A stretch of DNA of 64,000 bases from positions 3,596,001-3,660,000 of the forward strand of contig NZ_CP032382.1 in assembly GCF_003589925.1 (NCBI RefSeq). The letters run 5' to 3'. Below, one piece after another: positions 9,155 through 18,301 of the stretch. Under the pieces are notes generated by a model. The model ran no database searches. It worked only from the letters and a program-made list of their open reading frames with translations, and was not told the origin of the DNA. Both the position numbers and the translations under genes were made by a program. Numbering within the stretch: the stretch's first letter is position 1; each line of letters starts with the position of its first letter. This stretch comes from Chryseolinea soli. Lineage in GTDB: Bacteria; Bacteroidota; Bacteroidia; Cytophagales; Cyclobacteriaceae.

Positions 9155-10615
9155 TTAGTTCGCCAGCACCAAGCGGAATTCTCCGCTCACCGTATGCATG
9201 ATGGGCGACTTGCAGAGGATGCCAAACTCGGTTTTGTCCTCATATAGTTTGCCGGAGAAGGAACCGCGCACATAACCTTCTTCATCTTTAGGATCTTCGT
9301 CGAAGGTTATCGAAGTCTCGCCGCACATATACTCGGTATCACAGTAATCATTTGGTATAGGGGTTCGCTTCGTGTAGCTCAGCAAATACCCGGTTTGCTG
9401 GCCTATCGCAAACGACATATCATCATCGCCGTCGTTGTTAAAGCACACCAGGGAGCGTGTGCCCTTTGCAGGACTCTTCACAGCAAGCGCAAACCCATCG
9501 ATCAGATTGATGTTGCCCTCAACCCGCGTTCCCACGATCTCCAGAACATCTTCATCCGACAGCCCGCTGTTCGCGATCGAGATGTCGTTGCCATTGGGAG
9601 GGATTGTTCCATTGTATCCATATTGATAATACACATGTGTTTGTCCGTCGACGGTGACACTGAGATACAGATCACTGTCTACAACGGTGATGGTGGATGT
9701 TAGTAAATACTTGAGCTTGCTTCCTTCTTTGTTCGACGCTTCCAGCTCCACCGACACGGCAACAGGGTTTGTCGCAGGTATTTTGTTGGGTGCCGTATAG
9801 GTCGCCGTGTTCTTGTTGGACTCCAACTGACCGTTGCTGTTGGAAACCGGGGCAGCACTTCCGTTCAGGGTCCACTCCTTCACTTTGAAGGTCATGATCC
9901 GCGACTCCACGGGTGGGATCTTGGTTAACGGAACGAGATCATCACTTTCGGAGGTGATTGGGGCGAGGGGCACCAGTTCGTCTTCTTCGTCGTTGGGCGA
10001 AAACCCGGTGATGATCAACTGAAGTGCGTCGCCTTTCATCACCTTCGAAGAAGCAGGGGTCAGCGACAGGTCGATAAACTTTCCGGCAGCCCAGTCGCTG
10101 AAATGGGTGGTCTCGATGGAGATCGTTTTTGTCCCGGCATCTACTTCACTTTTCAACAGGGCGTTCCAACTGCCGTCAGCAGCCTGTGTGATGATCCATA
10201 GAAAATCTTCCGGAATGCCTTTCAACATTTCCGCATTATAGGAGAATGTCAGCTCCACCGGCACGGCAAACGTGAGGCCCTCCGGTTGCAGCCGGTAGGC
10301 GGCGCCGATGCCGAGGGGTCCTTCGTTGGTGATCGGTTGGATGGAAATGGTCGTGTTGGCCGCCAACGCCCCGGCTGGGATGGTCAACGTGAATTGACCA
10401 TCCGAAGCCGAGAGACTTCCGCCTTGGGCGCCGATTAAAGCCGACGTTGGCTCACCGTTGGGTGTACCTTCGCCGGTGATGACAGGATCGTTGTGCTGAG
10501 GGGAGGGGTTGTCTGCATCGCTGCAAGATGCCAGCACCAACACCAGGGCAAACATCCACGCGCAGCCTGTGCGTAGACGTGGGGATGTTGAAGTTGGAAC
10601 ATAGGATGTTTTCAT
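9155..10615 (-). CDS. ZU5-like domain lipoprotein
   Basis: A protein of 486 residues with a lipoprotein signal (MFALVLVLASC, lipidated Cys near residue 31). Residues about 60-175 look like a ZU5/DUF-type domain: IGAQGGSLSASDGQFTLTIP, GALAANTTISIQP, EGLTFAVPVELTFSY and a closing HFSDWAAG segment. In Bacteroidota this domain is frequent in surface lipoproteins next to T9SS cargo. The rest is beta-rich with an Ig-like part (TATYTAPNKIPATNPVAVSVEL) and a C-terminal domain of unknown family. It starts upstream of the 894-residue protein on the same strand (24-base gap), so 9155, 6446 and 5992 probably form one transcript. Function is unknown. Confidence 0.75.
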   Translation of the reverse strand: MKTSYVPTSTSPRLRTGCAWMFALVLVLASCSDADNPSPQHNDPVITGEGTPNGEPTSALIGAQGGSLSASDGQFTLTIPAGALAANTTISIQPITNEGPLGIGAAYRLQPEGLTFAVPVELTFSYNAEMLKGIPEDFLWIITQAADGSWNALLKSEVDAGTKTISIETTHFSDWAAGKFIDLSLTPASSKVMKGDALQLIITGFSPNDEEDELVPLAPITSESDDLVPLTKIPPVESRIMTFKVKEWTLNGSAAPVSNSNGQLESNKNTATYTAPNKIPATNPVAVSVELEASNKEGSKLKYLLTSTITVVDSDLYLSVTVDGQTHVYYQYGYNGTIPPNGNDISIANSGLSDEDVLEIVGTRVEGNINLIDGFALAVKSPAKGTRSLVCFNNDGDDDMSFAIGQQTGYLLSYTKRTPIPNDYCDTEYMCGETSITFDEDPKDEEGYVRGSFSGKLYEDKTEFGILCKSPIMHTVSGEFRLVLAN

Positions 10616-10796
10616 AAGAGGGTCTTTTTTGATGATGTAAAAGTGCTGTGTACAAACAGAAGATGTGATCCTGTAAAAACAGGATATTTCGCGGGGTCGA
10701 AAAAATCATGGAAAAAGAGGAGGTAAGGGGGCGGCGTACAGCCGTTTATTTGTAATGTAGATGGTTAGAATTAAATTCAGGGAAAAGACCCACCCT

Positions 10797-12821
10797 ATGC
10801 CTACTCACCACGAACCGAGCCAGCGGCTTTCGATAACTTGTTTCTTCATCGCAGGAGTGTTCGCGATAGGCCTCCTGCATGTTCCGGCATCTGCACAGCT
10901 TCCGTCCTCTGCACAAAAGGAACTGATCGACAGCCTGGAAAATAAAATCAAGATCGAAAAGAACGACACCGTGAAAGTGAGGCTCCATTTTCAGATCGCA
11001 AACAAGCTGCGCACCGCCGATACCACAAATGCCTGGCGCCATCAGCGAGAAATAACCCGCTTGGCAGAAGAAAAGAAGAACGACTATTTCCGGGGCGAGT
11101 CGTATGCGCTGGCCGCCACCTTGCAACTGGCCAACCATCCGCAGGAAGGTATTGGCAATTTTGAAAAGGCCATACGGATCTATTCGAAGTATCCGGAAAA
11201 TCGCCGGGCAAATCTTTCGTCCGCCACCGCCTATGTCAATCTCGGCCTGCTCCATTACCAGAACAACGATTATCAAACGGCCATTGAAAATTACCTGAGG
11301 GCCGAAGATGTTTATCTGAGAGAAGATCCCCGCAATAGCGATCTGGGTATATTGTACAGCAATCTATCTGTCGCTTACGGTACCATCAATAAATACGAGG
11401 AAGGATTAGCCTTTAGCAAAAAAGGACTTGATTTCGCGCGACGGGGCAAAGACAAGGCGAGCCGCATGGGCGCGTTGTATGCCTATGGCGGAAACCTGGT
11501 GACGGCAAAAAAAGGTGATGGGGGATTGGTCTTCCTCGACTCCGCAAAAATAATGGCAACGGAGTTGAACAACCTGTACTATATGTATGGCAGTGACTTC
11601 ATGAAGGCGATGTACTACTATAACACCAAGCAGTACGACCAGGCGATCCGCTACTACACAGAATGTCTGAACTTTGCAAAAAAGTACAATTCCACTCCCG
11701 ACATCGGCAACAACTTTTTAAATATCTCGGCGTGCGAAGCCGAATTGAAGAAACCCCGGCTGGCGGCCGCGCATCTCGATTCTTCCGCCAAATACCTCGA
11801 CTACTCCATCCGGACCGTGTCGAAGCAGATGTACTTTGAGAACTATGCCGAGGTATATAAGCAGTTGGGCAATTTCACGAAGGCGTTTGCGTACAAAGAT
11901 TCCGTGGGCGCTATCAAGGACTCGCTGTACCAGGCAGACAACATCAAACAGTTGGAGTTCCGGCAAGCCCGCTACAATTACGAAAAAAGGCAAAACGAAA
12001 TTGAACAGTTGGAAGCCGGGAAGCGGCTGCAGGAGGCATCGATCAAGCAAAAAAATATGATCAACTATGTGCTGATCGGCGGCACCGGCGCCTTGTTGCT
12101 CATCCTGGTGCTCTCGTATCGTACCTACCGTCAAAAACAAAAGCTCCAGTTGCAACGCATCTCCGAGCTTGAAGTCGAAAAGAAACTTGCCGCCACCGAA
12201 GCGGTACTGAAAGGCGAAGAGCAGGAGCGTACACGCCTGGCAAAAGATCTGCACGATGGCTTGGGTGGCATGCTGTCGGGCATTAAATATGGACTGAACA
12301 CTATGAAAGGAAACCAGATCATGACGCCTGAGAACGCGCAGGCCTTCGAACGCAGCATGGACATGCTGGACAGTTCCATTCGCGAGATGCGCCGGGTGGC
12401 GCACAACATGATGCCGGAAGCGCTGGTGAAATTCGGCCTCGATACCGCACTGCGGGACTATTGTAATGACATCCACCAAAGTGGTGCCCTTCAAATCAAT
12501 TATCAATCCTTCGGCCTGGAGAATGCCTCCATCGACCAGACTGCGGCGATCACCATCTATCGCGTCATCCAGGAGCTGGTGACGAACATTGTGAAGCATG
12601 CCGGTGCGCGATCGGCCATCGTGCAGGTAACGAAAAATGAAGGTGCGGTGTCTGTTACCGTGGAAGATGACGGAAAGGGTTTTGATACCGCCATCCTCCG
12701 AAGGTCCACCGGTATCGGCTGGACAAATATTCAACACCGGGTGGAATTTCTCAAAGGCAAACTCGATGTGAACTCCCAAGCCGGAAAAGGAACGTCTGTA
12801 CTCATTGAACTGACCGTATAA
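10797..12821 (+). CDS. TPR-containing sensor histidine kinase, NarL/DesK type (HisKA_3)
   Basis: A signal peptide (ITCFFIAGVFAIGLLHVPASAQ) leads into a sensor region of TPR repeats up to about residue 400. A transmembrane helix follows (INYVLIGGTGALLLILVLSY), then a coiled coil, a HisKA_3 dimerisation domain with the phospho-acceptor in KDLHDGLGG, and a HATPase_c domain with N (NIVKHAG) and G (DDGKGFD) boxes. An ATG at 10761 would add 12 residues; I chose 10797 because the signal peptide is then normally placed. The stop overlaps the response regulator start (TAATG at 12819-12823), so the pair is translationally coupled. Periplasmic TPR sensors of this type are widespread in Bacteroidota and their signals are mostly unknown. 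Confidence 0.92.
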   Translation: MPTHHEPSQRLSITCFFIAGVFAIGLLHVPASAQLPSSAQKELIDSLENKIKIEKNDTVKVRLHFQIANKLRTADTTNAWRHQREITRLAEEKKNDYFRGESYALAATLQLANHPQEGIGNFEKAIRIYSKYPENRRANLSSATAYVNLGLLHYQNNDYQTAIENYLRAEDVYLREDPRNSDLGILYSNLSVAYGTINKYEEGLAFSKKGLDFARRGKDKASRMGALYAYGGNLVTAKKGDGGLVFLDSAKIMATELNNLYYMYGSDFMKAMYYYNTKQYDQAIRYYTECLNFAKKYNSTPDIGNNFLNISACEAELKKPRLAAAHLDSSAKYLDYSIRTVSKQMYFENYAEVYKQLGNFTKAFAYKDSVGAIKDSLYQADNIKQLEFRQARYNYEKRQNEIEQLEAGKRLQEASIKQKNMINYVLIGGTGALLLILVLSYRTYRQKQKLQLQRISELEVEKKLAATEAVLKGEEQERTRLAKDLHDGLGGMLSGIKYGLNTMKGNQIMTPENAQAFERSMDMLDSSIREMRRVAHNMMPEALVKFGLDTALRDYCNDIHQSGALQINYQSFGLENASIDQTAAITIYRVIQELVTNIVKHAGARSAIVQVTKNEGAVSVTVEDDGKGFDTAILRRSTGIGWTNIQHRVEFLKGKLDVNSQAGKGTSVLIELTV

Positions 12822-13438
12822 TGGCAACTTCTATTTTTATCGTCGACGATCACTACATGGTGATTGAAGGCATTCGTTCGCTGCTTCAACCGGAAAAGAA
12901 GATCGAATGGATGGGGCACGCCATGACCGCGGCATCGTGTCTGGCGTTTCTGTTGCAAGAACAACCCGACGTTATCCTCATGGACGTCAACCTCCCCGAT
13001 AAAAGCGGCATCGACCTGTGCCGGGAGGTGAAAGAAAAGTACCCGCGTATTTCGATCATCGGCCTGAGCTCATTCAATCAGCAAAGCTTCATTCAGAAAA
13101 TGATGGAGCATGGCGCTTCCGGCTACGTGTTGAAGAATGCGACGCGCGAAGAGATCGTAGAAGCCATTGAGGCCGTCACAGCAGGGCATAAATTTTTAAG
13201 CCACGAAGCCGCCATGACGGTAAAGAAGAATGAGGATTCGAAAATGCCGATCCTTACACGGCGGGAAAAGGAAGTGCTCAGTCTGATCGCGGAAGGCCTG
13301 ACCAATCACGAGATGGCCGACAAACTCTTTATCAGCACCACCACCGTCGATACACACCGCAAGAACTTGCTGGAGAAATTCGGCGTGAACAATACGGCAG
13401 TGTTGATCCGGTTGGCGGCGAAGTATCAGTTTATCTAG
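12821..13438 (+). CDS. LuxR/NarL-family response regulator
   Basis: A protein of 205 residues. The receiver domain shows the acidic pair in FIVDDH, the phospho-acceptor Asp in DVILMDVNLPDKSG (about residue 52), a conserved Ser in GLSSF and the Lys in YVLKNA. The C-terminal GerE helix-turn-helix (LTRREKEVLSLIAEGLTNHEMA to VDTHRKNLLEKFG) binds DNA. It overlaps the kinase stop by one base and is its cognate partner. Target genes are not evident; the nearest candidates are the secreted-protein genes read divergently from 10615. Confidence 0.94.
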   Translation: MATSIFIVDDHYMVIEGIRSLLQPEKKIEWMGHAMTAASCLAFLLQEQPDVILMDVNLPDKSGIDLCREVKEKYPRISIIGLSSFNQQSFIQKMMEHGASGYVLKNATREEIVEAIEAVTAGHKFLSHEAAMTVKKNEDSKMPILTRREKEVLSLIAEGLTNHEMADKLFISTTTVDTHRKNLLEKFGVNNTAVLIRLAAKYQFI

Positions 13439-13667
13439 GGATCTGCAGCAGCTTGATGATCCAGTTCCTTCGTCCTCGCTTTTTGCTAAACGGTAGCCAT
13501 CCTGTTGTGGGGTAAGAATTATTTTGTATTTTTAGTTTTCACGATGTCCGGTATTGTGGGGCAGAAACGGATCAGATCATCAAAGTCACTCCCTGTAATT
13601 TGGCTTTTGACGCTCATCCAACATCATATGTAGCTGGACAAACGACTTGATCCAAAAACCCCCACAT

Positions 13668-15398
13668 ATGAAAATAATTACAACCTGTTTCCTCTTGACA
13701 TCCGCAGCCTTGTTGATCGTAGGCTGCAAGGAAAGTCAACCTGCTTTTGAAGCTCCTGTTTTGAAGAATATCGGAAGCTATAGCGTTCCCGTCACCACCA
13801 AGTCAAAGCATGCTCAGATGTTCTTCAACCAGGGGATCATCATGGCCAATAATTTCAATCATGCAGAGGCGGAGCGGTCGTTCAGAGAGGCGATCCGTCA
13901 AGATACGACGTTTGCCATGGGCTATTGGGGAATAGCTTATGTGTTGGGCCCCAATTTTAATTCAGTCGACAACATGGGAACGGTGAACGAAATCAGGAAA
14001 GCCGTGACAAAAGCCGTTGGTCTCAGCGAGGGAGCATCGCCCTGGGAGAAAGCGGCCATCAAAGCCATTCAGATCAAATTTCCGATGGACACCGCGGCCA
14101 CCGATGCAGAAGGTTTCGCCAACGCGATGAAGCAAGCCTATACCCAGTTTCCCGACCATTCCTTTGTGGCCACGCTTTATGCCGAGTCGGTCATGAATTT
14201 GCATCCCTGGGACTTTTATGCCGGAAGAGGTGGAGAGCCCCGGTCCTGGACACCGGAGGTCGTGTCGCTTCTCGAAAAAGTGATATCAATAGATCCGGAA
14301 AATCCCCTGGCCAATCATCTTTATCTACACGCCACCGAGGCAGGTGGCGACTTTTCGAAATCGTTGGTAAGTGCCGAAAGGCTAAAGACGCTCGTGCCCT
14401 CGGCCGGACACCTGGTGCATATGCCTTCTCATATTTATATCAACACCGGCGATTATCATGAAGGGTCGATCGCCAACGAGGCAGCGGTGATTGCCGATAG
14501 TATTTATATCGCCGAGTGCAAGTCGCAAGGTTACTACCCACAGATGTACTACCCGCACAACTATCACTTCCTCGCGGCGACAGCAGCATTCGAAGGCCGC
14601 GTCGCACGTTCCATTGAAGCCGCCTACAAGACGGCTGGCCTCGTCGATAAGAAATACTATCACGAACCGGGATTTGAGATGGTCCAGCATTACCTGACCA
14701 TCCCCAACCATATATTGATCAAGTTCGGCCAATGGGAAAAAATATTAACACTGCCGCAACCGACGGAAGATTTGATCTACCCCACGGCCATCTGGCACTA
14801 TACCAGGGGCATGGCCTATGCCAACCTGGATAAGGCTGAGCAAGCAAAGGAAGAGCTCAAGAAGTTGAATGAACTCAGCCAGTCGCCGTCGATAGCCGGG
14901 CAAATGAACTGGGGAATAAATAAAGTGACCGATGTCTGCCAGATATCTTCAAAAGTGCTGCAAGCGGAACTTGCTGTGAAAGCTGGCCAGTTCAAAGAAG
15001 CGATTCAACTGCTTACCGACGCGATCGCCATCGAGGACAACCTCAACTACAATGAACCGCCGGACTGGTTTTTTTCGGTGCGCCACACCCTGGGCCATGT
15101 ATTGCTGAAAGCAAAGGACTACGCCCAAGCCGAAAAAATTTACCGGGAGGATTTAACGCACTGGCCCAAAAACGGATTTGCGCTAAACGGGCTATTCGAG
15201 AGTTTGACCGCGCAAGGAAAAACTTCGGAGGCCGCAGAAATTAAAAAGCAATTTGACGAAGCTTGGAAATATGCCGACGTCGCCTTAACGGCTTCGGTGA
15301 TCGACCCGGAAAAGAGGAAGGATGTGGCCTTAAGCGTCGATGAAAAATCGCCGGATGCATTGGTTTATTTGGCAAATTCTCTTTGTATGACCCGGTAG
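13668..15398 (+). CDS. TPR-repeat lipoprotein
   Basis: About 576 residues from the ATG at 13668; a TTG seven codons earlier is less likely because the lipoprotein signal begins with MKIITTCFLLTSAALLIVGC (Cys near residue 20). Tetratricopeptide-type helices fill the remainder: FFNQGIIMANNFNHAEAERSFREAI in the N-terminal part, LVSAERLKTLVP in the middle and LKAKDYAQAEKIYREDL near the C-terminus. Histidine-rich loops (AGHLVHMPSHIY, YPHNYHFLA) recall a family of TPR proteins sometimes linked to copper or haem handling, but I cannot assign a cofactor. It stands alone, 229 bases after the two-component genes, and its transcript meets a hairpin at 15464-15492. Confidence 0.8.
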   Translation: MKIITTCFLLTSAALLIVGCKESQPAFEAPVLKNIGSYSVPVTTKSKHAQMFFNQGIIMANNFNHAEAERSFREAIRQDTTFAMGYWGIAYVLGPNFNSVDNMGTVNEIRKAVTKAVGLSEGASPWEKAAIKAIQIKFPMDTAATDAEGFANAMKQAYTQFPDHSFVATLYAESVMNLHPWDFYAGRGGEPRSWTPEVVSLLEKVISIDPENPLANHLYLHATEAGGDFSKSLVSAERLKTLVPSAGHLVHMPSHIYINTGDYHEGSIANEAAVIADSIYIAECKSQGYYPQMYYPHNYHFLAATAAFEGRVARSIEAAYKTAGLVDKKYYHEPGFEMVQHYLTIPNHILIKFGQWEKILTLPQPTEDLIYPTAIWHYTRGMAYANLDKAEQAKEELKKLNELSQSPSIAGQMNWGINKVTDVCQISSKVLQAELAVKAGQFKEAIQLLTDAIAIEDNLNYNEPPDWFFSVRHTLGHVLLKAKDYAQAEKIYREDLTHWPKNGFALNGLFESLTAQGKTSEAAEIKKQFDEAWKYADVALTASVIDPEKRKDVALSVDEKSPDALVYLANSLCMTR

Positions 15399-15463
15399 TG
15401 AAAGGAGTGTCGGATCTGGTCAGGTTACATTCAAATGATTCAAAAAAACGGACAAGCTAACAG

Positions 15464-15492
15464 GAGTCCCAGTTGCCGTGCAGCTGGGACTC
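15464..15492. terminator. Strong stem-loop between convergent genes
   Basis: The arms GAGTCCCAGTTGC (15464-15476) and GCAGCTGGGACTC (15480-15492) pair along 13 positions with one G-U wobble around a three-base loop. There is no clear T-run, so it may be a transcript-stabilising stem or a weak bidirectional terminator for the genes ending at 15398 (+) and 15556 (-). Confidence 0.55.
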
Positions 15493-15555
15493 GCTGTGCT
15501 TTGGAGACCTGAATATCAAACTGAGTTAAGAAATTTGAACAGCCTCGCCGAATTG

Positions 15556-16011
15556 CTACTCTACTTTTATGATCGTTGCTTGTCGCGCGATTAGACTCCA
15601 GCTATTATTAGCATACTGCCAGACATGCGTAAACCTCCTGGTCACAACTTTGCCCGCATTTATCTGCTTGCCTTGAGGTTTGATCACTTCTCCCCCCATG
15701 ACAATGGCGACGTTATCATTAAACGACATCTTCTCAATATTCCTTTCAAAGGATAAGTAATGGAGATCACCCGATCTGAAATGAGCCTTCGTTCCTTCAA
15801 CGGTCCCTACCACGTTGGCCGGGGTATTGACGATCATTTTTGGTGACCAGATTTTGTCGAATAGGGGGATGGAGTCGCCTTTTAATACCGATTCCCTTTC
15901 CAGTTTTTCCAGTCGTCTGATTTCAGATTCCCGGGGGTCTTGAGCAAATGTGACCTGAGAAACTCCTGTCACAAAGAATAGAAGCACTAGTGACTGAATG
16001 AAGTGTTTCAT
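15556..16011 (-). CDS. Exported NTF2-like (SnoaL/DUF4440-type) protein
   Basis: A protein of 151 residues with a Sec signal peptide (LVLLFFVTGVSQVTFAQ). The mature part is a single NTF2-like cone domain: an N-terminal helix (RESEIRRLEKLERESVLKGD), then LFDKIWSPKMIVNTPANVV and a C-terminal sheet (VTRRFTHVWQYANNSWSLIARQATII). The DUF4440 group binds small ligands or acts as an accessory domain and usually has no assigned reaction. It is the second gene on this strand after the Clp_N-SseB gene, 137 bases away, so co-transcription is possible but not clear. Confidence 0.8.
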   Translation of the reverse strand: MKHFIQSLVLLFFVTGVSQVTFAQDPRESEIRRLEKLERESVLKGDSIPLFDKIWSPKMIVNTPANVVGTVEGTKAHFRSGDLHYLSFERNIEKMSFNDNVAIVMGGEVIKPQGKQINAGKVVTRRFTHVWQYANNSWSLIARQATIIKVE

Positions 16012-16148
16012 ATTTTAATTATTTAGGTTGGTGTGTCCGAGGTATTGCTGACGCTGTCTGAATATACTCATAACGCGATTGAGCATCAAGAAAAAAGCTC
16101 TCAAGATATCTGAAGAGCTTTTGCGTGCCAGGGGAAATCTCAACATAC

Positions 16149-17489
16149 CTATTTCCAAAGTCGTTTCCACCATTTCTCCGGTTGTGGCGGCGTTGGCTGA
16201 TCGGGAACAGGTTGAGCAGTGGGTTGACCGGGAGCATAAATGATAAACTGTGCTTCGCGAAATGAATTCATCAATCCGCTTTGGTGGTCGAGATTTCCGA
16301 TCATGAATTCAAGCTCGTCGCCGAGAAGATCCCAGGCGATGCTCTCAACATCTTCTATAATATCAGGAATGACATTGTCTTCACCGGCGTTGAGCCTGAG
16401 TCCGATGAGCACGCGATGTGCTATGCCCAGGGTGACGTTGGTGGAAACGCCGAAATTTATCTGAAGAACCTGTGGTCTTGTTTGGGCGTATAGGGCAAGC
16501 GATGCTTTTAGCTTGGCATACGCTGTGCCAACCTGGATACGAAACTCATAGACATTCTTATCTTCTGTTTTGTCTTTTTCTTTTGAAGAAACAGGAGTGA
16601 CCCCGGTAGCCCAGAATTTCACCTCGTTTGGGTTGAATTCTTTTTTGTACAGAGAGAACGGATTGAGTATTAACGTTGGAAAGGGCTCGGGAAAACTCTT
16701 GCAAAACGTTACGAAGTTGATGGCGACGAGTTTTTTATCGGCCGATAACGGCTGTTGTTCAACTGCCCGGTGAATGGAAGTGAATATCGGGACGACATCG
16801 CCTTCGAATCGCAGGATCTGGTATTGGTGGTTTTCGGGTGGCTTGTCGAAGGCCGTGAAGAATATAATTTCCGCCGCTCTCAAATTGCGCGTGAAGGCTG
16901 GCCGGTAAGCGGGTTCGTCGATGGCCTGTGCGAGTAGGTACTCCAGTTCATTCACTGGCTCCCAGTGAGGGCGCAACGTAGCGATAACTTTCTGTTCCAG
17001 GAGATGCTGCTGCAGGGCATGGTATCCCAGATCGAAGCTATTCATCAATCTTCTGCAATCGTCGTCCACGCGGGTGGCCGCCAGCAGGACGTGAAAACCT
17101 TCGATTTCAGTGCCTTGGTGAAACGCTCGTTCGAGACTGGCTTCTTTGAGTACTTTTTCGGCCACCACGGTAAGCGGAAGCGCGTCTACGTGTTCCAGCC
17201 TTGGCCCGAGTCTGAATTTATCTTTTAAATCGGTGGATGAGATATGTTTTGATTTCAACAGCGGAAGCAAGAAGCTGTTCTCATTTTCCAGGTCAGCCAG
17301 AATAAAATGGATGGTCGCTATATGGGAGTAACCCAGATCGATGGCAATGTCGCGCGAAACTTTGAGCACTGCCTTCATGTAATTTGACAAATTCATGGGC
17401 TTAAGATAGGAAACGATGTCAACATCGGACCGGGGCGTTTTGGAGGCGACTCCGGAATTAAAAAGTCTATCCACCGTCATCGAGAACAT
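16149..17489 (-). CDS. Clp_N-like domain fused to SseB N- and C-terminal domains
   Basis: A protein of 446 residues. Residues about 32-170 resemble the Clp N-terminal adaptor-binding domain (YMKAVLKVSRDIAIDLGYSH, IATIHFILADL, then a second half with GTEIEGFHVLLAAT), yet no AAA+ ATPase follows. Residues about 185-310 match SseB N (NELEYLLAQAIDEPAYRPAF, EGDVVPIFTS, TLILNPFSLYKKEFNPNEVKFW). Residues about 325-425 match the SseB C-terminal domain (TAYAKLKASLALYA, IAHRVLIGLRLNAGED). SseB is linked to serine sensitivity in E. coli and to secretion accessory roles. Clp_N recognises substrates or arginine phosphorylation. The start is uncertain: the ATG at 17396 would begin just at the Clp_N domain. 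It is divergent from tetR. Confidence 0.75.
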   Translation of the reverse strand: MFSMTVDRLFNSGVASKTPRSDVDIVSYLKPMNLSNYMKAVLKVSRDIAIDLGYSHIATIHFILADLENENSFLLPLLKSKHISSTDLKDKFRLGPRLEHVDALPLTVVAEKVLKEASLERAFHQGTEIEGFHVLLAATRVDDDCRRLMNSFDLGYHALQQHLLEQKVIATLRPHWEPVNELEYLLAQAIDEPAYRPAFTRNLRAAEIIFFTAFDKPPENHQYQILRFEGDVVPIFTSIHRAVEQQPLSADKKLVAINFVTFCKSFPEPFPTLILNPFSLYKKEFNPNEVKFWATGVTPVSSKEKDKTEDKNVYEFRIQVGTAYAKLKASLALYAQTRPQVLQINFGVSTNVTLGIAHRVLIGLRLNAGEDNVIPDIIEDVESIAWDLLGDELEFMIGNLDHQSGLMNSFREAQFIIYAPGQPTAQPVPDQPTPPQPEKWWKRLWK

Positions 17490-17570
17490 GATGTAAGATG
17501 CTTGTAATCAATGATTTAATAATTAATTGAAACAAAACGCACCTGGATTCGTTGGAAATATCAGAAAAAC

Positions 17571-17590
17571 GTCTGACATTTGTGTCAGAC
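17571..17590. promoter_or_regulatory. Palindromic operator candidate upstream of tetR
   Basis: A perfect inverted repeat, GTCTGACA-TTTG-TGTCAGAC, lies 15 bases before the tetR start and between two divergent genes. Its core GACA-N4-TGTC recurs in the palindrome at 18235-18256 in front of the efflux operon. The natural reading is an autoregulatory TetR operator that may also affect the divergent Clp_N-SseB gene. Confidence 0.7.
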
Positions 17591-17605
17591 AAAAAAGTTT
17601 AACGA

Positions 17606-18217
17606 ATGCTGTACGACGAAACGGCCACCGACACAGAGACCCTGATAAAAATCGCTGCCAAGAAGGTGTTCCTCAAAAAGGGGTTTGCCGGCACGCGGTT
17701 GCAGGAGATCGCGGATGAGGCGGGCATTGGCCGTACGGCGCTCCATTACTACTTCCGCAACAAGGAAAAGTTGTTTGTGGCTGTGTTGCAGGACTTTTTC
17801 AAAGAAGTGGTATCGCGAATGCCCAGTTTTGACGATGCACAATTGCCGATCATCGAACGGATGAAACACTTTGTAACAGACTATATGGACACCGCGATAA
17901 AGTCGCCCGAGATAGACCTGTTTATGCTCAATGAATTCAATGAGAATCCGGACCTCTTCCGCGAGATCAGGGGTTCACTGGATCATGATCTTCCCGAACG
18001 GTTTTTGGCTGCCATACAAAGAGGCGTTGACAAGGGCGAAATAGCCGGCGAGCCAAACCAAATTCTCATGACACTGATGTCCATGTGTATGTTTCCATTT
18101 GCGGGCATGTCTATGATCAAAGGGATCATGGGGCTTTCCGATGAAACTTTCATGAGACTGATGCAGGCCCGGAAAGAACACTTGCTTCACATCGTGGAAA
18201 CCGCTTTTAGGCCCTAG
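17606..18217 (+). CDS. TetR/AcrR-family transcriptional repressor of the RND operon
   Basis: A protein of 203 residues with the TetR helix-turn-helix at the N-terminus (LIKIAAKKVFLKKGFAGTRLQEIADEAGIGRTALHYYFRNKEKL), followed by an all-helical ligand and dimerisation domain that has no family-specific motif I recognise. It lies directly upstream of a tolC-adaptor-RND operon and is flanked by two palindromes with the same GACA-N4-TGTC core. It is therefore probably the local repressor that releases both promoters when a pump substrate binds. An eight-base T-run after the stop may end its transcript. Confidence 0.93.
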   Translation: MLYDETATDTETLIKIAAKKVFLKKGFAGTRLQEIADEAGIGRTALHYYFRNKEKLFVAVLQDFFKEVVSRMPSFDDAQLPIIERMKHFVTDYMDTAIKSPEIDLFMLNEFNENPDLFREIRGSLDHDLPERFLAAIQRGVDKGEIAGEPNQILMTLMSMCMFPFAGMSMIKGIMGLSDETFMRLMQARKEHLLHIVETAFRP

Positions 18218-18234
18218 GAATTTTTTTTGTCCTG

Positions 18235-18268
18235 AATTCGACAAAAATGTCGAATTAAATTGTCGAAT
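18235..18268. promoter_or_regulatory. Palindromic TetR operator candidate upstream of the efflux operon, with extra half-site
   Basis: The perfect inverted repeat AATTCGACA (18235-18243), AAAA, TGTCGAATT (18248-18256) is followed by a third half-site TGTCGAAT at 18261-18268. It lies 45 bases before the tolC-like start codon and shares GACA-N4-TGTC with the palindrome in front of tetR. Confidence 0.72.
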
Positions 18269-18301
18269 AATGATGTCAAATAACCCAATAAACGAGATAA
18301 T

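Noticed and set aside
11718..12827. Long antisense reading frame of 369 codons under the histidine kinase gene
   Set aside because: It is the mirror of a well-supported kinase gene (H, N and G boxes); its translation shows no domain. The same holds for the long antisense frames at 46281-47573, 53303-54442 and 56848-57936.
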